This document shows, piece after piece, positions 1 to 12,156 of a DNA stretch of 59,626 nt. The translations under genes were made by a program, and so were the position numbers. How positions within the stretch are numbered: the stretch's first letter is position 1; each line of letters starts with the position of its first letter. Source of the DNA: Amphimedon queenslandica (taxonomy: Eukaryota > Porifera > Demospongiae > Haplosclerida > Niphatidae); assembly GCF_000090795.2 (NCBI RefSeq), contig NW_003546355.1:182556-242181 (forward strand). Direction: 5' to 3'. Below the pieces are notes generated by a model. The model saw only the letters and a program-made list of their open reading frames with translations, did no database searches and was not told where the DNA came from.

Positions 1-252
1 GAATCAGTTCTATTTCAGGCAACAGAGTTGACAGCACATCAAAGTAACCACAAAGTTGCTTTCAACAAAGTTGAATAGTGGATGGTGGGCTTAAAAGCAC
101 TGGAAACTGCTGAAATCATGATCAGGGGGCTAGATAACTTTGTTAATAGGCTTGGTAGTGATGCAAGAGTCCAGGACTTCAGTAATTTTTTCTGAGCCCA
201 GCCCTGAGGGGGGTGCTCAAGCCCCCTCAGCCCCCCCCTAAATACGCCTCTG
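1..252. mobile_element. End of a hAT-like nonautonomous element
   Basis: The right edge reads CCTAAATACGCCTCTG, the reverse complement of a CAG-starting terminal repeat like those of two other elements here (19336-19602 and 37489-37779), which have clear 8-bp target duplications. The element interrupts the Rab-like pseudogene, whose reading resumes at 253. The left end is outside the window or lost, so a target duplication (expected TTCCTTAT, 253-260) cannot be confirmed. The rest of the stretch shows no supported gene. Confidence 0.5.
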
Positions 253-844
253 TTCCTTATAATGTGCAGACATTTCAATAAACTTCATGTTATTTTGTTC
301 AGCATACTCCCTGCCTTCTGATGGTGAGATTCTCCACTGTTCGTTAGTCTTATCACATTTATTAGCAATTAAAATCATCTGGATTCTTCTATCACCTGCA
401 TTATTTTCTATCTCTCTCTCTTCCATTCTCCAATGTGGTAGAATGAATCTTGATTAGTAACATCGTAAACAAGACAAGCAATGTCAGTCTCTTTATAGAA
501 CTGACGTGTTACAGACTTAAATCGTTCACTACCAGCTGTGTCATGCACGTATAGCTAAAAGAACACATTATTATTCTATATTAAACTTATAATCCTAACC
601 AAAACTTTTTCATCTGAATCTTTGGTGTATATATACAATATTCTCTTTCGTCTCGACACCAATTGTGGAGAGTCTTGAGGTCAACCTTGTGATGCATATA
701 TAATTTGAATATTGATATCTTGCCTACATTAGAATCACCAATAAAGATTACCTAGAGAAATCATAAATCATTAGATATTCACTGGTTCACAAAAATCCTA
801 TCATCTCTTACCTTAAGCGTTTTTTCTTCGAGGTTTGGGGCCAT
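253..844 (-). pseudogene. Rab-like GTPase pseudogene
   Basis: This is a decayed copy of the Rab-like gene at 1157-1908 with the same exon layout. Exon 1 (844-812) encodes MAPNLEEKTLK. The P-loop exon begins near 751 with VIFIGDSNVGKIS, with Ile where the last P-loop Thr is usual. The third exon carries HDTAGSERFKS, with Ser at the catalytic Gln position, followed by TRQFYKETDIACLVYDV. A switch-I-like TIGVET can be read only in a different frame from the P-loop. A stop (WKRER then TAG) splits the third exon, and the remainder (NKCDK and EMSA motifs) is in another frame. A hAT-like element truncates the 3' end. Frame breaks at several places argue for a true pseudogene rather than sequence error. 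Confidence 0.75.
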
Positions 845-959
845 ATAGCTCCTTGTAGGAGGGGCTGGCTAGCTGCTGCATCCGCCCTCGACTAGGCCAC
901 ATTCCTCACTTATTACAATGACATTTTTGTGAATTTGAGAACAGCATTCAGCCTAATCC

Positions 960-1031
960 ACCTTACCCACATCTTGAGTGGACAATTGCATCAGAAACTA
1001 ACAAGAATGTCACTTGTCTGCAGGTTTTAGG
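960..1031 (+). pseudogene. Remnant copy of the eIF2-alpha 5' end
   Basis: The segment around 984-1030 repeats the start of the eIF2-alpha gene at 2057-2106: ACAATTGCATCAG, then after a short divergent stretch GAATGTCACTTGTCTGCAGG including the ATG. Similarity ends after the first few codons. Together with the adjacent Rab pseudogene it marks an old duplication of the Rab/eIF2-alpha head-to-head region. Confidence 0.65.
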
Positions 1032-1156
1032 AGCTAAAAATACAAATGCAGTTTAAAGTAGTGATGCACTTTAGCGGTATTTTGTGCTTACATTATTCAA
1101 GGGACAAATAGAATGGACAATATAAAAGTATATAAAAGTAATTGTATAAGTAGTCT

Positions 1157-1908
1157 TTAACAATAACGGCATCGACTTCTTTTTTGCTCTTGTTGCTGCA
1201 CTAGACCATCATGAACTGGCTCATCCAGAACTATTCTTTCATCTTCTTGCTGTACAGGTCCAGACATAGTATTACGTCTTTGACGTACAATTTCAGTTGT
1301 AGCTTCTCGAATGACAGAGTCCACCTTATCATAATCATCTCTTCTATTTGCAGACATTTCAACAAACTTCATGTGATGTATCTCAGCATATTGTCTGCTT
1401 GTTGATTTAGGGTTGATTCTCTCTTCGTGAAGATCATCCTTGTTGCCAATGAGAATCATCATCACGTCCTTTTCATTATGATTCAAAACTTCTTGTCTCC
1501 AATCCTGCTCAATGTGGCGGAATGAATCACCATCAGTGATACTGAACACAAGAAGAGCAATGTCAGCATCTCTAAAAAACTGTTTTGTCAATGTTTTGTA
1601 GCGTTCCTGTCCTCCTGTGTCGTAAAGGTGTAGCTAATATTATAGATTATTAAACTTAATTTCATAAAAAGCAGCTTACTTCTACTGTTGTGTGAGGAGT
1701 CATAGTAACAATATTAAAACTTTTAATAACAGGGTCCATTGTATGCTTAGGAGATTTGGCCACTTCATGAGTTCTATATAATTCGAATATTGATGTTTTT
1801 CCAACATCAACATCACCAACAAAGAGGACCTATGACTAATAATGAACGTTTTGCTCTTGCAATCTTTTATCTTACTTTTAGTTGCATCGCTCCTCCAGCA
1901 CTAGCCAT
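1157..1908 (-). CDS. Rab-like small GTPase
   Basis: Three exons: 1908-1876, 1829-1680 and 1633-1157, all in phase 0, giving about 219 residues, a normal Rab size. Exon 1 encodes MASAGGAMQLK. The P-loop is GDVDVGKTS, switch II is DTGGQERYKT, the guanine-specificity motif is NKDD and the last nucleotide motif is EMSA. The C-terminus is SRCRYC, with cysteines suitable for prenylation, so the protein should cycle between GDP and GTP states on a membrane. Switch I (near MDPVIKSFNIV) is unlike the usual Rab TIGVDF. The DTAGQE motif has Gly for Ala but keeps the catalytic Gln. About two thirds or more of residues match the Rab part of the Death-Rab fusion at 21627-22382, with identical intron positions. 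The subfamily cannot be assigned. It is head to head with eIF2-alpha. Confidence 0.87.
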
Positions 1909-2086
1909 TTTTGATAAAGAGAGAGTCGAGGAGAGAGTAAATACTACTGCAGCAGTGTTGGGCGTGGCTGTTTAAAAAATATGCGTAGGTGTTGGATTTG
2001 CCATTTAAACTCTAATAATCCGAATAGTAATATTGAATAGTATAAACCCACGTGTTAACAATTGCATCAGGTCAGAGGATTGAAGA
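1909..2086. promoter_or_regulatory. Divergent promoter, Rab-like / eIF2-alpha
   Basis: Only 178 bases separate the two start codons, which point away from each other. A CACGTG E-box lies at 2049-2054, about 33 bases before the eIF2-alpha ATG. A similar E-box sits just before two other genes in this window (7641 and 45851). Confidence 0.5.
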
Positions 2087-3412
2087 ATGTCACTTGTCTG
2101 CAGGTTCTATCGTCACAAATACCCTAAACTAGAAGATGTGGTGATGGTCAACGTTCGCTCAGTAGCTGAGATGGGAGCATACGTCAGCCTACAGGAGTAT
2201 GGTAACATAGAGGGGATGATAATGTTGAGTGAATTAACAAGACGTCGAATTCGCTCAATAAATAAACTAGTTCGTATCGGGAGGAGCGAGTGCGTAGCTG
2301 TTATCAGGGTGGACGAAGATAAAGGTGGGTGGGGTTGAGAGTTTAAGCCACACCCAATTAGACCACACCCTTTAGGATACATTGATTTGTCCAAGAGGCG
2401 TGTCTCACCGGAAGAGATTCAGAAATGTGAAGATAAATTTTCAAAAGCAAAGGCAGTGAGTAATATACAATAAAGATACCTTTATGATGAGAAACACAAT
2501 TAAAGCATGTCCAATTATATATTTATTTATATTTAATTTATATTATTATTATTAAGACTGCTATCTTATTTAGGTTAACAGTATCTTAACAAACGTTGCC
2601 TCAAAGTTAGGCTACAGTAATGAGCAGTTGGAGTCTCTTTATGACAGAACTGCTTGGAAGTTTGAGGACAATACCGGTATCCCTGGTAGCTCGTACGAGA
2701 TATTTAAAAAAGCCGTAACGTAAGAAGCACCATCACTCTATCAAGATCCAATTCCTTCCTTCTCTATTAGTGATTCTAGTATATTAGACGAATGCACTTT
2801 AACTTCAGAAGAACGAGAGAAATTAGTAGCTAATATACAACACAGGTTGACACCACAGCCAGTCAAAATTAGATCTGGTAGCACAAAAATATTGTAGTCT
2901 TTATTTTCCTTTCTTTTAGATATTGAGGTATCATGTTACAGTTATGAAGGTATTGATGCAGTAAAAGCTGCACTGAAACAAGGACTGAAGCAATCTACTG
3001 AGGACATGCCTATAAAAGTAAAAAATAATGATTCTTTATTTGATTAATTTTCTTTCTTAGATTAATTTGATTGCCCCACCCCAGTATGTTGTCACGACGA
3101 CCACATTGGACAGAGCGGAGGGTATAGCCAGGCTGAACTCAGTCATTCAAATTATAAGAGAATCCATTGAAGAAAGTGATGGAAACTTTAATGTAATCCT
3201 TGAGGTAAGTAATGACATATAATGTAATCCTTAAGGATTGTCCCTTTTTCCTTTTCCCCTCTCTCCTCTAGCCTAAAGTAGTGACAGTTGGAGATGATGA
3301 AGAGCTAAGGGCACAAATGGAGGAGCTAAGATTACAGAACCAGGAGGTGGCAGGAGATGATGATGGATCTGATGATGACGCTCCAATGGAAGATAAAGCA
3401 GAAGGAGACTGA
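2087..3412 (+). CDS. EIF2S1: Eukaryotic translation initiation factor 2 subunit alpha
   Basis: Seven exons: 2087-2324, 2376-2455, 2574-2719, 2771-2877, 2920-3017, 3061-3204 and 3272-3412. The product is the alpha subunit of the eIF2 GTPase complex that delivers initiator Met-tRNA. The N-terminal S1 fold reads [44 protein letters not shown] and [15 protein letters not shown] follow the family, and an acidic tail (GDDDGSDDD) ends the protein. The regulatory loop reads [11 protein letters not shown]: codon ACA at 2237-2239 puts Thr at residue 51, where the stress-kinase phosphosite is normally Ser. Sequence and splice phases leave little doubt about identity. Confidence 0.97.
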
Positions 3413-3666
3413 GCTTGGGGGAATGATTTTAGTAATTATTTTTATTGTAAAAAATAGCAAATATCCAAAGGAGCTCTTTTTCGATCAGGAGTACTATGAA
3501 ATAACAATAATGTTTCTTATAACTTTCTTTTGCAAAATCAATTTTCCAATGTTTGTAAACATGGCTCCTCTTTCTCCTTTTGAGTTTGATGGCTTCATGT
3601 CTCATGCTCCTCCTCTTACCACACAAGACAAAAACATTCCTGCGCATTGCCCGGTACCACAACAAG

Positions 3667-6600
3667 ATGTTGACTGCTTTCTTTATCCTCATAGCTGCAG
3701 CTACCATTCCTCTCTCCTCATCTTCATCTTGCTACAACTCCAAGGGACAGCCAATTCTCTGTAGCCCGCCAAAGATAAGTGACATTTTGAATGGGATTAC
3801 ACCACTGGCCTCTAGTACATGCGGGGAGAGAGCAGTAGAGAGGACATGTCAGAAAGGAGGACTTCATTGCAGTGCCTGTGGAGATGGTAACAGCTCTCTT
3901 CACCCGCCAGAACACATCACAGACTCTGACCCACTTACTTTCTGGCTCTCTCCTCCTTACTCTTCTCTCAGTGATGGAGCTGGTAACATGAATGCCAATA
4001 TCTCTTTTAATTTGAACAAAACTTTCATAATTGACGAAATAAAAATACTATTTCGTAGCCCCAGACCACATTCATTCTCTTTACATGTTTCGTCTGATTT
4101 TGGTGGCACTTACTTCCCTCTTCGTTACTACTCCTTGTCCTGTCTTGAGACTTACGGGATAGAGGAAGAGAGAGGAGAGAGTGAGGGAGCAAGGTGTACT
4201 TCAAATGGTGTAGGACTCATACCATTAACTGGAGGAATGGCTGTTTATCGCTCAGAATCAACGATATCTCGCTGTCACTAATATTCAAATACGGCTACAC
4301 AAACTAGTCTTGCTGCCCGACATTGAAACATGGAATGAACTGGTACTGGATAGTTATTACTATGCTCTTAGCTCGGTTGAGGTTTCTGGATATTGTCATT
4401 GTAATGGACATGCTTCTTCATGCATGAGAGATGCTAATGGAGGTTATAGTTGCAACTGTGAGCATAATACTACCGGAGTAGACTGTCAGGCTTGTTTACC
4501 GTCTCGTAATGATTTACCATGGCAACCGGCTACGAATGAAAACACTGTAATTGAATGCAGGAGTAAGAATGCTAATGTTAACTATTAAGTTTTAATGACT
4601 TTATTGTAGATTGTAATGGGCTCTGTGGCTGTCAAGAAGGTCTGGGTGGAGATGAATGTGACACCTGTTTAGCTGGTTACTATAACAACAGTGGTAGTTG
4701 TACACGTAAGTCAATTGGAAATTATAATGAAAATAATAATAATTATTATTATTATTATTATAATAAAATTTTTAGGATGTAATTGTAATTCAAATGGATC
4801 GGATGGTTGTGATTCAGATACTGGAGAGTGTTATTGTTTTGATGGTTATTCTGGTGTTGAGTGTGAGCTGTGCCCTGATGGAACTCATAAAATAAATGAA
4901 GGATGTACAGGTATAGATAATGGTTCATAAAATGGTCGTAACTTGAAAAATTTAAGTCGGAATCGGCTCAAACTTTCTACACAGCATAAGGACGTCAATA
5001 TGTATCAGAAAATGTAATAAAAATTGGGGGTCATTTTTTGGTCATTTTTCGGAAAAAACCATGGGCTATAGCCTTGGGTACTTTTTAGATTTTGGTACTT
5101 TTCTTAAAATGGCCGTAACTTGAAAAATTTTAGTTGGAATCAACTCGAACTTTCTACACAGCATAAGGACGTCAATATGTATCAGAAAATGTAATAAAAA
5201 TTGGGAGTGATTTTTTGGCCATTTTTTCGAAAAAACCATGGGCTATAGCCTTGGGTATTTTTCAGATTTTGGCCTATTTCTTAAAATGGCCGTAACTTGA
5301 AAAAATTAAGTCGGAATCAACTCACACTTTCTACACAGCATAAGGACGTCAATATGTATCAGAAAATGTAATAAAAATTGGGAGTGATTTTTTGGCCATT
5401 TTTTCGAAAAACCATGGGCTATAGCCTTGGGTATTTTTCAGATTTTGGCCTATTTCTTAAAATGGCCGTAACTTGAAAAAATTAAGTCGGAATCAACTCA
5501 AACTTTCTACACAGCATAAGGACGTCAATATGTATCAGAAAATGTAATAAAAATTAGGAGTGATTTTTTGGCCATTTTTTCGAAAAAACCATGGGCTATA
5601 AGCCTTAGGTATTTTTCAAATTTTGACAAGTTTCTTAAACTCAAAAAAATGTATTGAATATTGCATAAGAGTAAGCTTTTTTTTGATGATAACTCAGTAA
5701 ACTAATGATACCCAACTTGCCGTTATAATAATATGATTATTCTTTTCTCTTTGTAGATTGTCCATCTTGTTATGACAATATTTCTGTTGCTTATAACACA
5801 ACAGTCAGTTCACTTGAGTCACTAACAGAAGCAATTATCAACTCCTCCACATCAAAAGAAATTCATCCATCACTCACAGATACTGTAATGAGCTTGCAAT
5901 CCAACCTACTTAATCTTAAAGAATTATTAATTCATTTAACATCTCGACAAATGCAGCTGTTTTCCAACCTTTCAGAAACAAACAGTGAACTGGTAGAAAC
6001 AGTGGAAGAGGTAGACATTTTTGCTAATTTTATAAAAGAGATAGAAACATCAGCTAAACTATTAAGAGAGAAAAGAGAGATGAATGATGAATTGATTAAT
6101 AACATCACTGAACAACTGAGCCTCATTGAGACACTATTGAAAGTTAATGCTACTCAACACTTAAAAGCATCACTAAATATAACAAAGAGAATCGACATTG
6201 TTATATCTCAGCTTGCTAACATATCAATGGAGGCTGAAGCTGCAGCTAATGAGCAATCAGTAACAGTTAGAGAATTATTAAGAAATGGACTGATTCTATC
6301 TGATAACACCACAGATCTACTGCAGTCAATAAATGAACTAGTTGACATTGAGAACAGCACCCTGGACCTATTAAAGGGACTTAATGATTGCTCTACTAGT
6401 AACCTCTCCAGTCTTGTTGCTGAAGGAGAGATAAAACTGAGTCAAGTTATTAATGACACTGTGGAAGTATTAGAAGCAGCAATGAGTGTGTATGATGATG
6501 TGGAGAACATAGAATTTATTGAAAGAGGAAGAGAGCTTTTGGTACAGTCTCTGCAGCTGGTAATGATTGCTAGTAGGACATACAATGAGACTGTTAACGT

Positions 6601-7550
6601 GTCTATTGCTAGTAATGAAGTGAGAGAAGCTTTTAATGTCCTTTTCAATGATGGACAGGATCTACTCTCTACTGCTTCATATCTTAACAACACTGCACAA
6701 GAGATATTGGCTAGAGAAAAGGAAGCTCTTTCTTCTGCTAATGCATCACTGAGGGAAGGAGAACAGATCATTAAAGAAGCTGAAGAGGTCTTGAAACGAG
6801 TCGAGGAAGAACTTACAAGAGCTTTGGCTTATGTAGAGAGGCTTAATAGATTGAGGCTACTTGTTGAAGAGGCAGAGGAAGATTCAAATATGACGCTTTC
6901 CCTTGCAATAGAAAGAAGGAGAAGAATTAATGAACTAAGTAATATTATTTTAGCAACAGAGAGCATATTACTAGGAACAATAGAGACTCTGGATATTATA
7001 AATGATGTAAGTATAAGATACTGTAATGTCTTGGTTTTATTTTTTGACATTTTAGGCGCTCAATTCAACTAATGCAACTGTTTTGATATCTCGTTCAGAA
7101 GCCACAGAACTTCAAGAAGACCTTAAAGTTATTCAGTTGGAGGAGACAGAGAACAAACTGAGAGAGTTAGAAGAGAGAGGAGAGAAGGAGAGACAGTCAC
7201 TGCTTAAAGCAAACACTGGATTAAATGCTGCAATTGCTAATGCTGCTAGGACTAATGATAGTATAGCAGCTCTTTCAGCTCAAGTTGAGCAAGTTGAAGA
7301 ACGAATAAACTCAATAACTTTTGCTGATTCTGCAGCATTGGATTCTCTAGATAGGGCGCTTAGTAATGCAGAAGCAGCTTGTAATGCAACAGGAATGGAA
7401 TTAGAAGAATTGAAGTCTGAGATATCGGTACTGGAATCAATGTCTGAGAATCTGAAAGATAAGTATGTCAACTTGCAACTCCACCGTGACCTGCTCAAAG
7501 ACATGAGGGATAATCTTGATACACTTGACTGTGAAAATGAGTTTCAATAG
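3667..7550 (+). CDS. Short laminin beta/gamma-like chain (frame break in LamNT)
   Basis: Exons: 3667-4562, 4610-4705, 4776-4910, 5757-7006 and 7056-7550. The product is a secreted basement-membrane-type protein. A signal peptide (MLTAFFILIAAATIP) precedes a laminin N-terminal domain. Cys-rich laminin-EGF modules follow (GYCHCNGHASSC, CNGLCGC, CNCNSNGSDGCD), then DCPSCYDN at the start of a long heptad-rich, N-glycosite-rich coiled coil of roughly 550 residues ending CENEFQ. Only about three to four EGF modules are visible, against 11 or more in vertebrate beta/gamma chains, and no L4 domain is seen. The frame reading ISRCH ends at TAA (4279-4281), but one base further on the frame reads YLAVTNIQIRLHKL, as expected for this domain, so there is a +1 break near 4230-4275 (error or mutation). 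Intron 3 holds a tandem repeat. Confidence 0.85.
4923..5640 (+). repeat. Intronic tandem repeat, family A (about 180-bp units)
   Basis: Four head-to-tail units fill intron 3 of the laminin-like gene. Each unit contains AAAATGGCCGTAACTTGAAA, then CTTTCTACACAGCATAAGGA, ATGTATCAGAAAATGTAATA and a short palindromic core GGGCTATAGCC. Units are about 175-180 bases and very similar. A single inverted unit lies in an INTS5 intron at 43827-44010. The family shares its framework with the ACTATAGT-core family B at 10315, 15472 and 46250. Confidence 0.9.
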
Positions 7551-7671
7551 AGAGTTAATTAGATATAATTATTCATTAGTAGTGCCACCTTTTTAAATAT
7601 TCATTGATTGATAATTTTCAACCAATCAAATCATTTTAGTCACGTGTCTTTTAGTGCAAGCAATTCACATC

Positions 7672-8121
7672 ATGGGGAAACTTAAGAAACAAAAGGTACA
7701 AGAATTAGTCTTTTCTCCTCCTAATGCTTTATTCTTTGTCTGTAGAGGAGTTCATCCAAACGTAAGAAGTTCCAGAGAAGCAATGAAACACTGTCCAATA
7801 CCACAGTGAACAAATTGAAACAAAACAGGTTGGAAAGAAATAAGAATGAATTAGTTGTAGCCAGAGTATAATGGGCGTAGCTTGAAGTAGGGGATAGAAG
7901 CTACAAAAACTGCTTGAAAATTTGAATTATCAGATAGTACAGACTAAAATTTTATGCCGTTAACTAAGATGTTTCACTTTAAAAGGACTAACCCTCATGC
8001 TAACGTAAAGTTGTCTGGAAAGAAAAGAAAGAAGCTCATTAGGGATGCAAGGAGAAAGCAAACGGAGCAACAGAAACAGGAAGAAATGATGGAACTAGCA
8101 ATGGCTGAAGTACAACAATAA
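7672..8121 (+). CDS. Small basic protein, C11orf98-like
   Basis: Three exons: 7672-7695, 7746-7828 and 7986-8121, giving 80 residues. The protein starts MGKLKKQKRSSSKRKK and contains NPHANVKLSGKKRKKLIRD followed by a Gln/Glu-rich helix. The block matches my recollection of human C11orf98 (ANITLSGKKRRKL), a small basic, probably nucleolar or ribosome-biogenesis-associated protein. Length and basic composition fit; function in this organism is inferred. A CACGTG E-box lies at 7641-7646, 26 bases before the ATG. Confidence 0.72.
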
Positions 8122-8275
8122 TAACAATAATATTAAATAGTTTTAAAAAAGAGAGAAAAAACTACTACATTTTGATAATATATCCACACAGCAAAACAAG
8201 AGTAAATGGTAATAATAATAATAATAATAGTAATAGCTATAGTTTCTAATTAAAGTGCAGCTGCTAATAACGCCA

Positions 8276-11200
8276 TTACTGAGGTCTCTGTGGGATTGAT
8301 GGGCGGGGAGGGACCGGCCTTCCCCCACCACCTCCAGGTGGTCTCCTAATAATTAATTTTTATCATAATTAAGAGCTCGTGAATAATTAATTAATTAATG
8401 AATATATAATGAGACTCACTGTGGTACATTAGGTCTTCCTGGAACGTTTGGTCTGTCTGCAGACGGCCGACTACAAAAAATTAATAATTAAAAGTGGGCG
8501 GAGTTGTACTTACGTTGGTGCACGTGGTGACGTTTGTGTGTTGTTATTAGGGCGAGCTGGTGGGGGGCGGGGCATGCTAGCAGTGCTGTGTGGGCGGGAC
8601 GGCTTAGGGGGAGGGGGCAGGTCCTCGTCAATATTCACGGGAGGAGGAAGAGGAGTATGAACTAAAAATAAAATAAAATAAAAAGTAAATAAATACATAA
8701 ATAAATTAATAAAATAATAAATAAATAATTATTTTTATTGAACCTGTCTTGACGTTGATGTCTTGTACTAGACCCAGAGCGTCTTTGCAGGCGTGATACA
8801 TTTTAATCATCTCCTCTCTCCTAGTTGCTGCCTCCTTGCTCTCCTCCATTAGCGAATTCTGATCTCCAGCTGCATATATCATGGCTATTAGTTCCTTCTG
8901 AATGTAAAACTTCAACTGAGAGAGGGGGAAAGACGGCAAAGAAAGAGGGTGGGGAGAGAGAGAGAGAGAGAAGAAAAAGAAAGAGGGGAAGGAGAAGAGG
9001 ATTTAGGAGAGAAAGGAAGGAATAAAAAGAGTAAGTAATAATATTTCTCTCTCCTCCATTATTCCTTACCTTGTTCACCATAGTGTGCATGATAGTCTTT
9101 GGTATTTGATCTTTGATGGTTTTAATAACGATATCAATGTAAGACTCAACAAGGTTCTTAATCGTTTCGACCTGTCGTTCCAACTGCGGGTCTAAAGAAG
9201 CCATATCAGGATCCTAAAATTAATAATAATAATAATAAAATAAGTTTTTCATTTATTGACATACAGGAGCTGAGCTTTTCTCAGCTTCTGGGTAAACTCC
9301 GGCCCTCAAGAAGGATGCCTTCCATGATTCCATTTCTTCCTCCGATTGAGCAACCAACTGCAACTGGTCCTGATCCTTGTAGACGTTCCTATAAACCACA
9401 CCCAATGCCACGCCCACTCATTAATTAATACCATTACCTTCCAGTCGTGTAGTAAATGGCAAAGGCGTATTTCTTTCCGATGGAGAAGCGTCCGCTTTCA
9501 ATGTCACGAACTTTCATGTCTTCAAGTCTTAAACTATACTTTTGCTCTTTCTCCTACAAGAACAATTAATTAAATAATTATTAATTAACTAATTGACTAT
9601 TAATTAGTAATTAACTATTAATTAATTGGTCATCAATTAATCAATCAATTAATTAATTGTTTAATCTGTTACCTCTGAGTCTCTGAAGAGTGTTAAACTC
9701 TCAGACGTCAACACGAACCAGTACTCCCTTGAGCTTCCCTTTATGAATGAGACTACCATGCTGAGCCATCCTTTCCTGATCACCTGGTTGCCCAACGTCT
9801 TGGCTTTCTTCCTCCCTCCACCTCCTTTGGCAGCACTGGAGGGAGAGAGAGAGGGAGAAAATTTATTTAATATTAATAATTTATTATAATATAATAATAT
9901 ATATGTATACTGTATGTAGTGCTGATATTATAATAATTGTGCGATAAATATTATAATAATTATAATATTTATCAGCACTTGAGAGAGAGAAAAGAGGAAT
10001 GTTATTATTATTAATTTTTTATTATTGTTGTTATTTATTTTCTTACGCATCAAAGCCAACAAAGTCCTGATGGTTAGTGTTCATGTAGGATAACTCAATC
10101 TCTATCATCAAAGTAATCTAAACAACAAATAAATAAATAAATAAACAAACAAATAAATTAATATATAAATATTAATTAATATTAAAATTAATATTAATAT
10201 TACGTGGTCCTTTGCTTTCTGTTCTTGCTCTCTTAAAAATGTTGACAGGATCCTCTCAGTCTCGTCTCTTAGCAACGGATAACGATTCATCTAAACAATG
10301 AATGAAACAAGTCAGTTTAGAGCAACTTTAAACATTCGTAAAAAATCTAATTTTAATCCGAATGAGCTCAAACTTTCTATGCAACATAAAAACATGTATA
10401 TGTATCAGAAAATGTAATAAAAATGGAGAATTCTCACCTTTTCATTTTTGGTGAAATTTGGCAAGTGACCCTGTACTATAGTACAGGGACTTTCGTCCGA
10501 TTTTGGAGTAACTTTAAAAATTCGCAAAAAATTCAATTTTGATCGGAATCAGCTCAAACTTTCTACGCAACATAAGTACATGTATATGTATCAGAAAATG
10601 TTATAAAAATGGAGAATTCTCACCTTTCCATTTTTGGTGAAATTTGGCCCAAGACCATGTACTATAGTACAGGGACTTTGGCCCGATTTTGGAGCAACTT
10701 AAAAAATTCGTAAAAAATCTAATTTTAATCGGAATCAGCTCAAACTTTCTACGCAACATAAAAACATGTATATGCATCAGATAACATTATAAAAATAGAA
10801 AATTCTCATCTTTTCATTTTTGGAAAAATTTGGCCTGTGACCCTGTACTATAGTACAGGGACTTTGGCCCAATTTTTTAATAACTTAAAAGATTCGTGTA
10901 AAATCCAAAAATACATGTAAGAGTTTCCTATGCTCACTTACCCCATCTGCACAGTTCTTCACAGCCGTCATAAGTTCTGCTGACACCATGTCAACACATT
11001 TCAGTGCTGGAGACAGAAGCTTCTCAATTTGGTTCTTCGTAATGGCTTCAAAGGCCATATCAGGAGTAAACAGACCAACTCTAACACCCTGTATGTTCTG
11101 AATGGTGAACGCTATCTCCTTTCTCATGGCCTTCTCATCTTTCTCAAACTAACAAAAATAATAATAATAATAATAATAATAATATTAATAATAATGATGA

Positions 11201-12119
11201 CAATAATTATATTTGTAGTAATTAAAGATTGTCAGAAACATTTTCTTAATTTAATAATGACGGAAAAATTTGTGTTACATTACCAACAATCAAAATATCA
11301 TATGAGCCATATCAAATTACATTTGCAAACAGCCAAACTAAATATACTAAAATATACTAAAATATACTAGAGTAAACTGGGATGTGCACCACGCCTTACC
11401 TTGACTAGTTCAAAGGGGAATCTCTCGTGAAATATTTTATTAATTTTAGCTCCACACGTTAGCTCCGACATGACAACTTCAGCTCCTCCTCCTCCTTCGA
11501 TCGTCCTCTCAAAATCGTCACCAAAATTTTGAATAAGACTAAAGAGAGAGAGGAAATTGAAAGAAGATAGACATTATAAAGTTCCCTAAGCTTACGTAAG
11601 GAGAGCTTTTGTCTTGATGGTTGGATCGTTTGGATTGAATCTTTTATATTCTTCAACCTCCTTCTCCATGGCAAACACTTCACTTTGTAACTTTGATCTC
11701 AAAGATGGTAGAGTATCACGAATATGATTAATCAGTGTCTTTAAAAATAATAATAATAATATTTATTTATATTGTTATTTTTATTACTTACCTGGTTCAA
11801 TACTTTCTGCAGGTATGGGGTACCAAGCCTATCCGCCATATGCCTGTTTAAGAAACCAGTCAAACCGGTTTACAACACCCTCCCTCGTCCCTTTACCTGT
11901 AAGCACTGTGAGACAGAAAGAACTTTCTCTCGCCAGCAAGAGCTGCTCGGATATCCTTACTACCATCGATATCCTTCTGACTACGATTCACAACACCGAT
12001 ATAACCACGTCTTAAAGAGAAGACCTTGTTCTCCAGAATGTCACGTGCGTCAGTACCTTCGTCCATCAGATCAAGTTTTGTCAGTACACCTATGGTTCTT
12101 ATACCTTTTGGAGGAGAGA

Positions 12120-12156
<37 letters not shown>

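Noticed and set aside
5932-7504. Several minus-strand open frames antisense to the laminin coiled coil
   Set aside because: Shadow frames of a Leu/Glu-rich coding exon, without their own splice sites or family resemblance.
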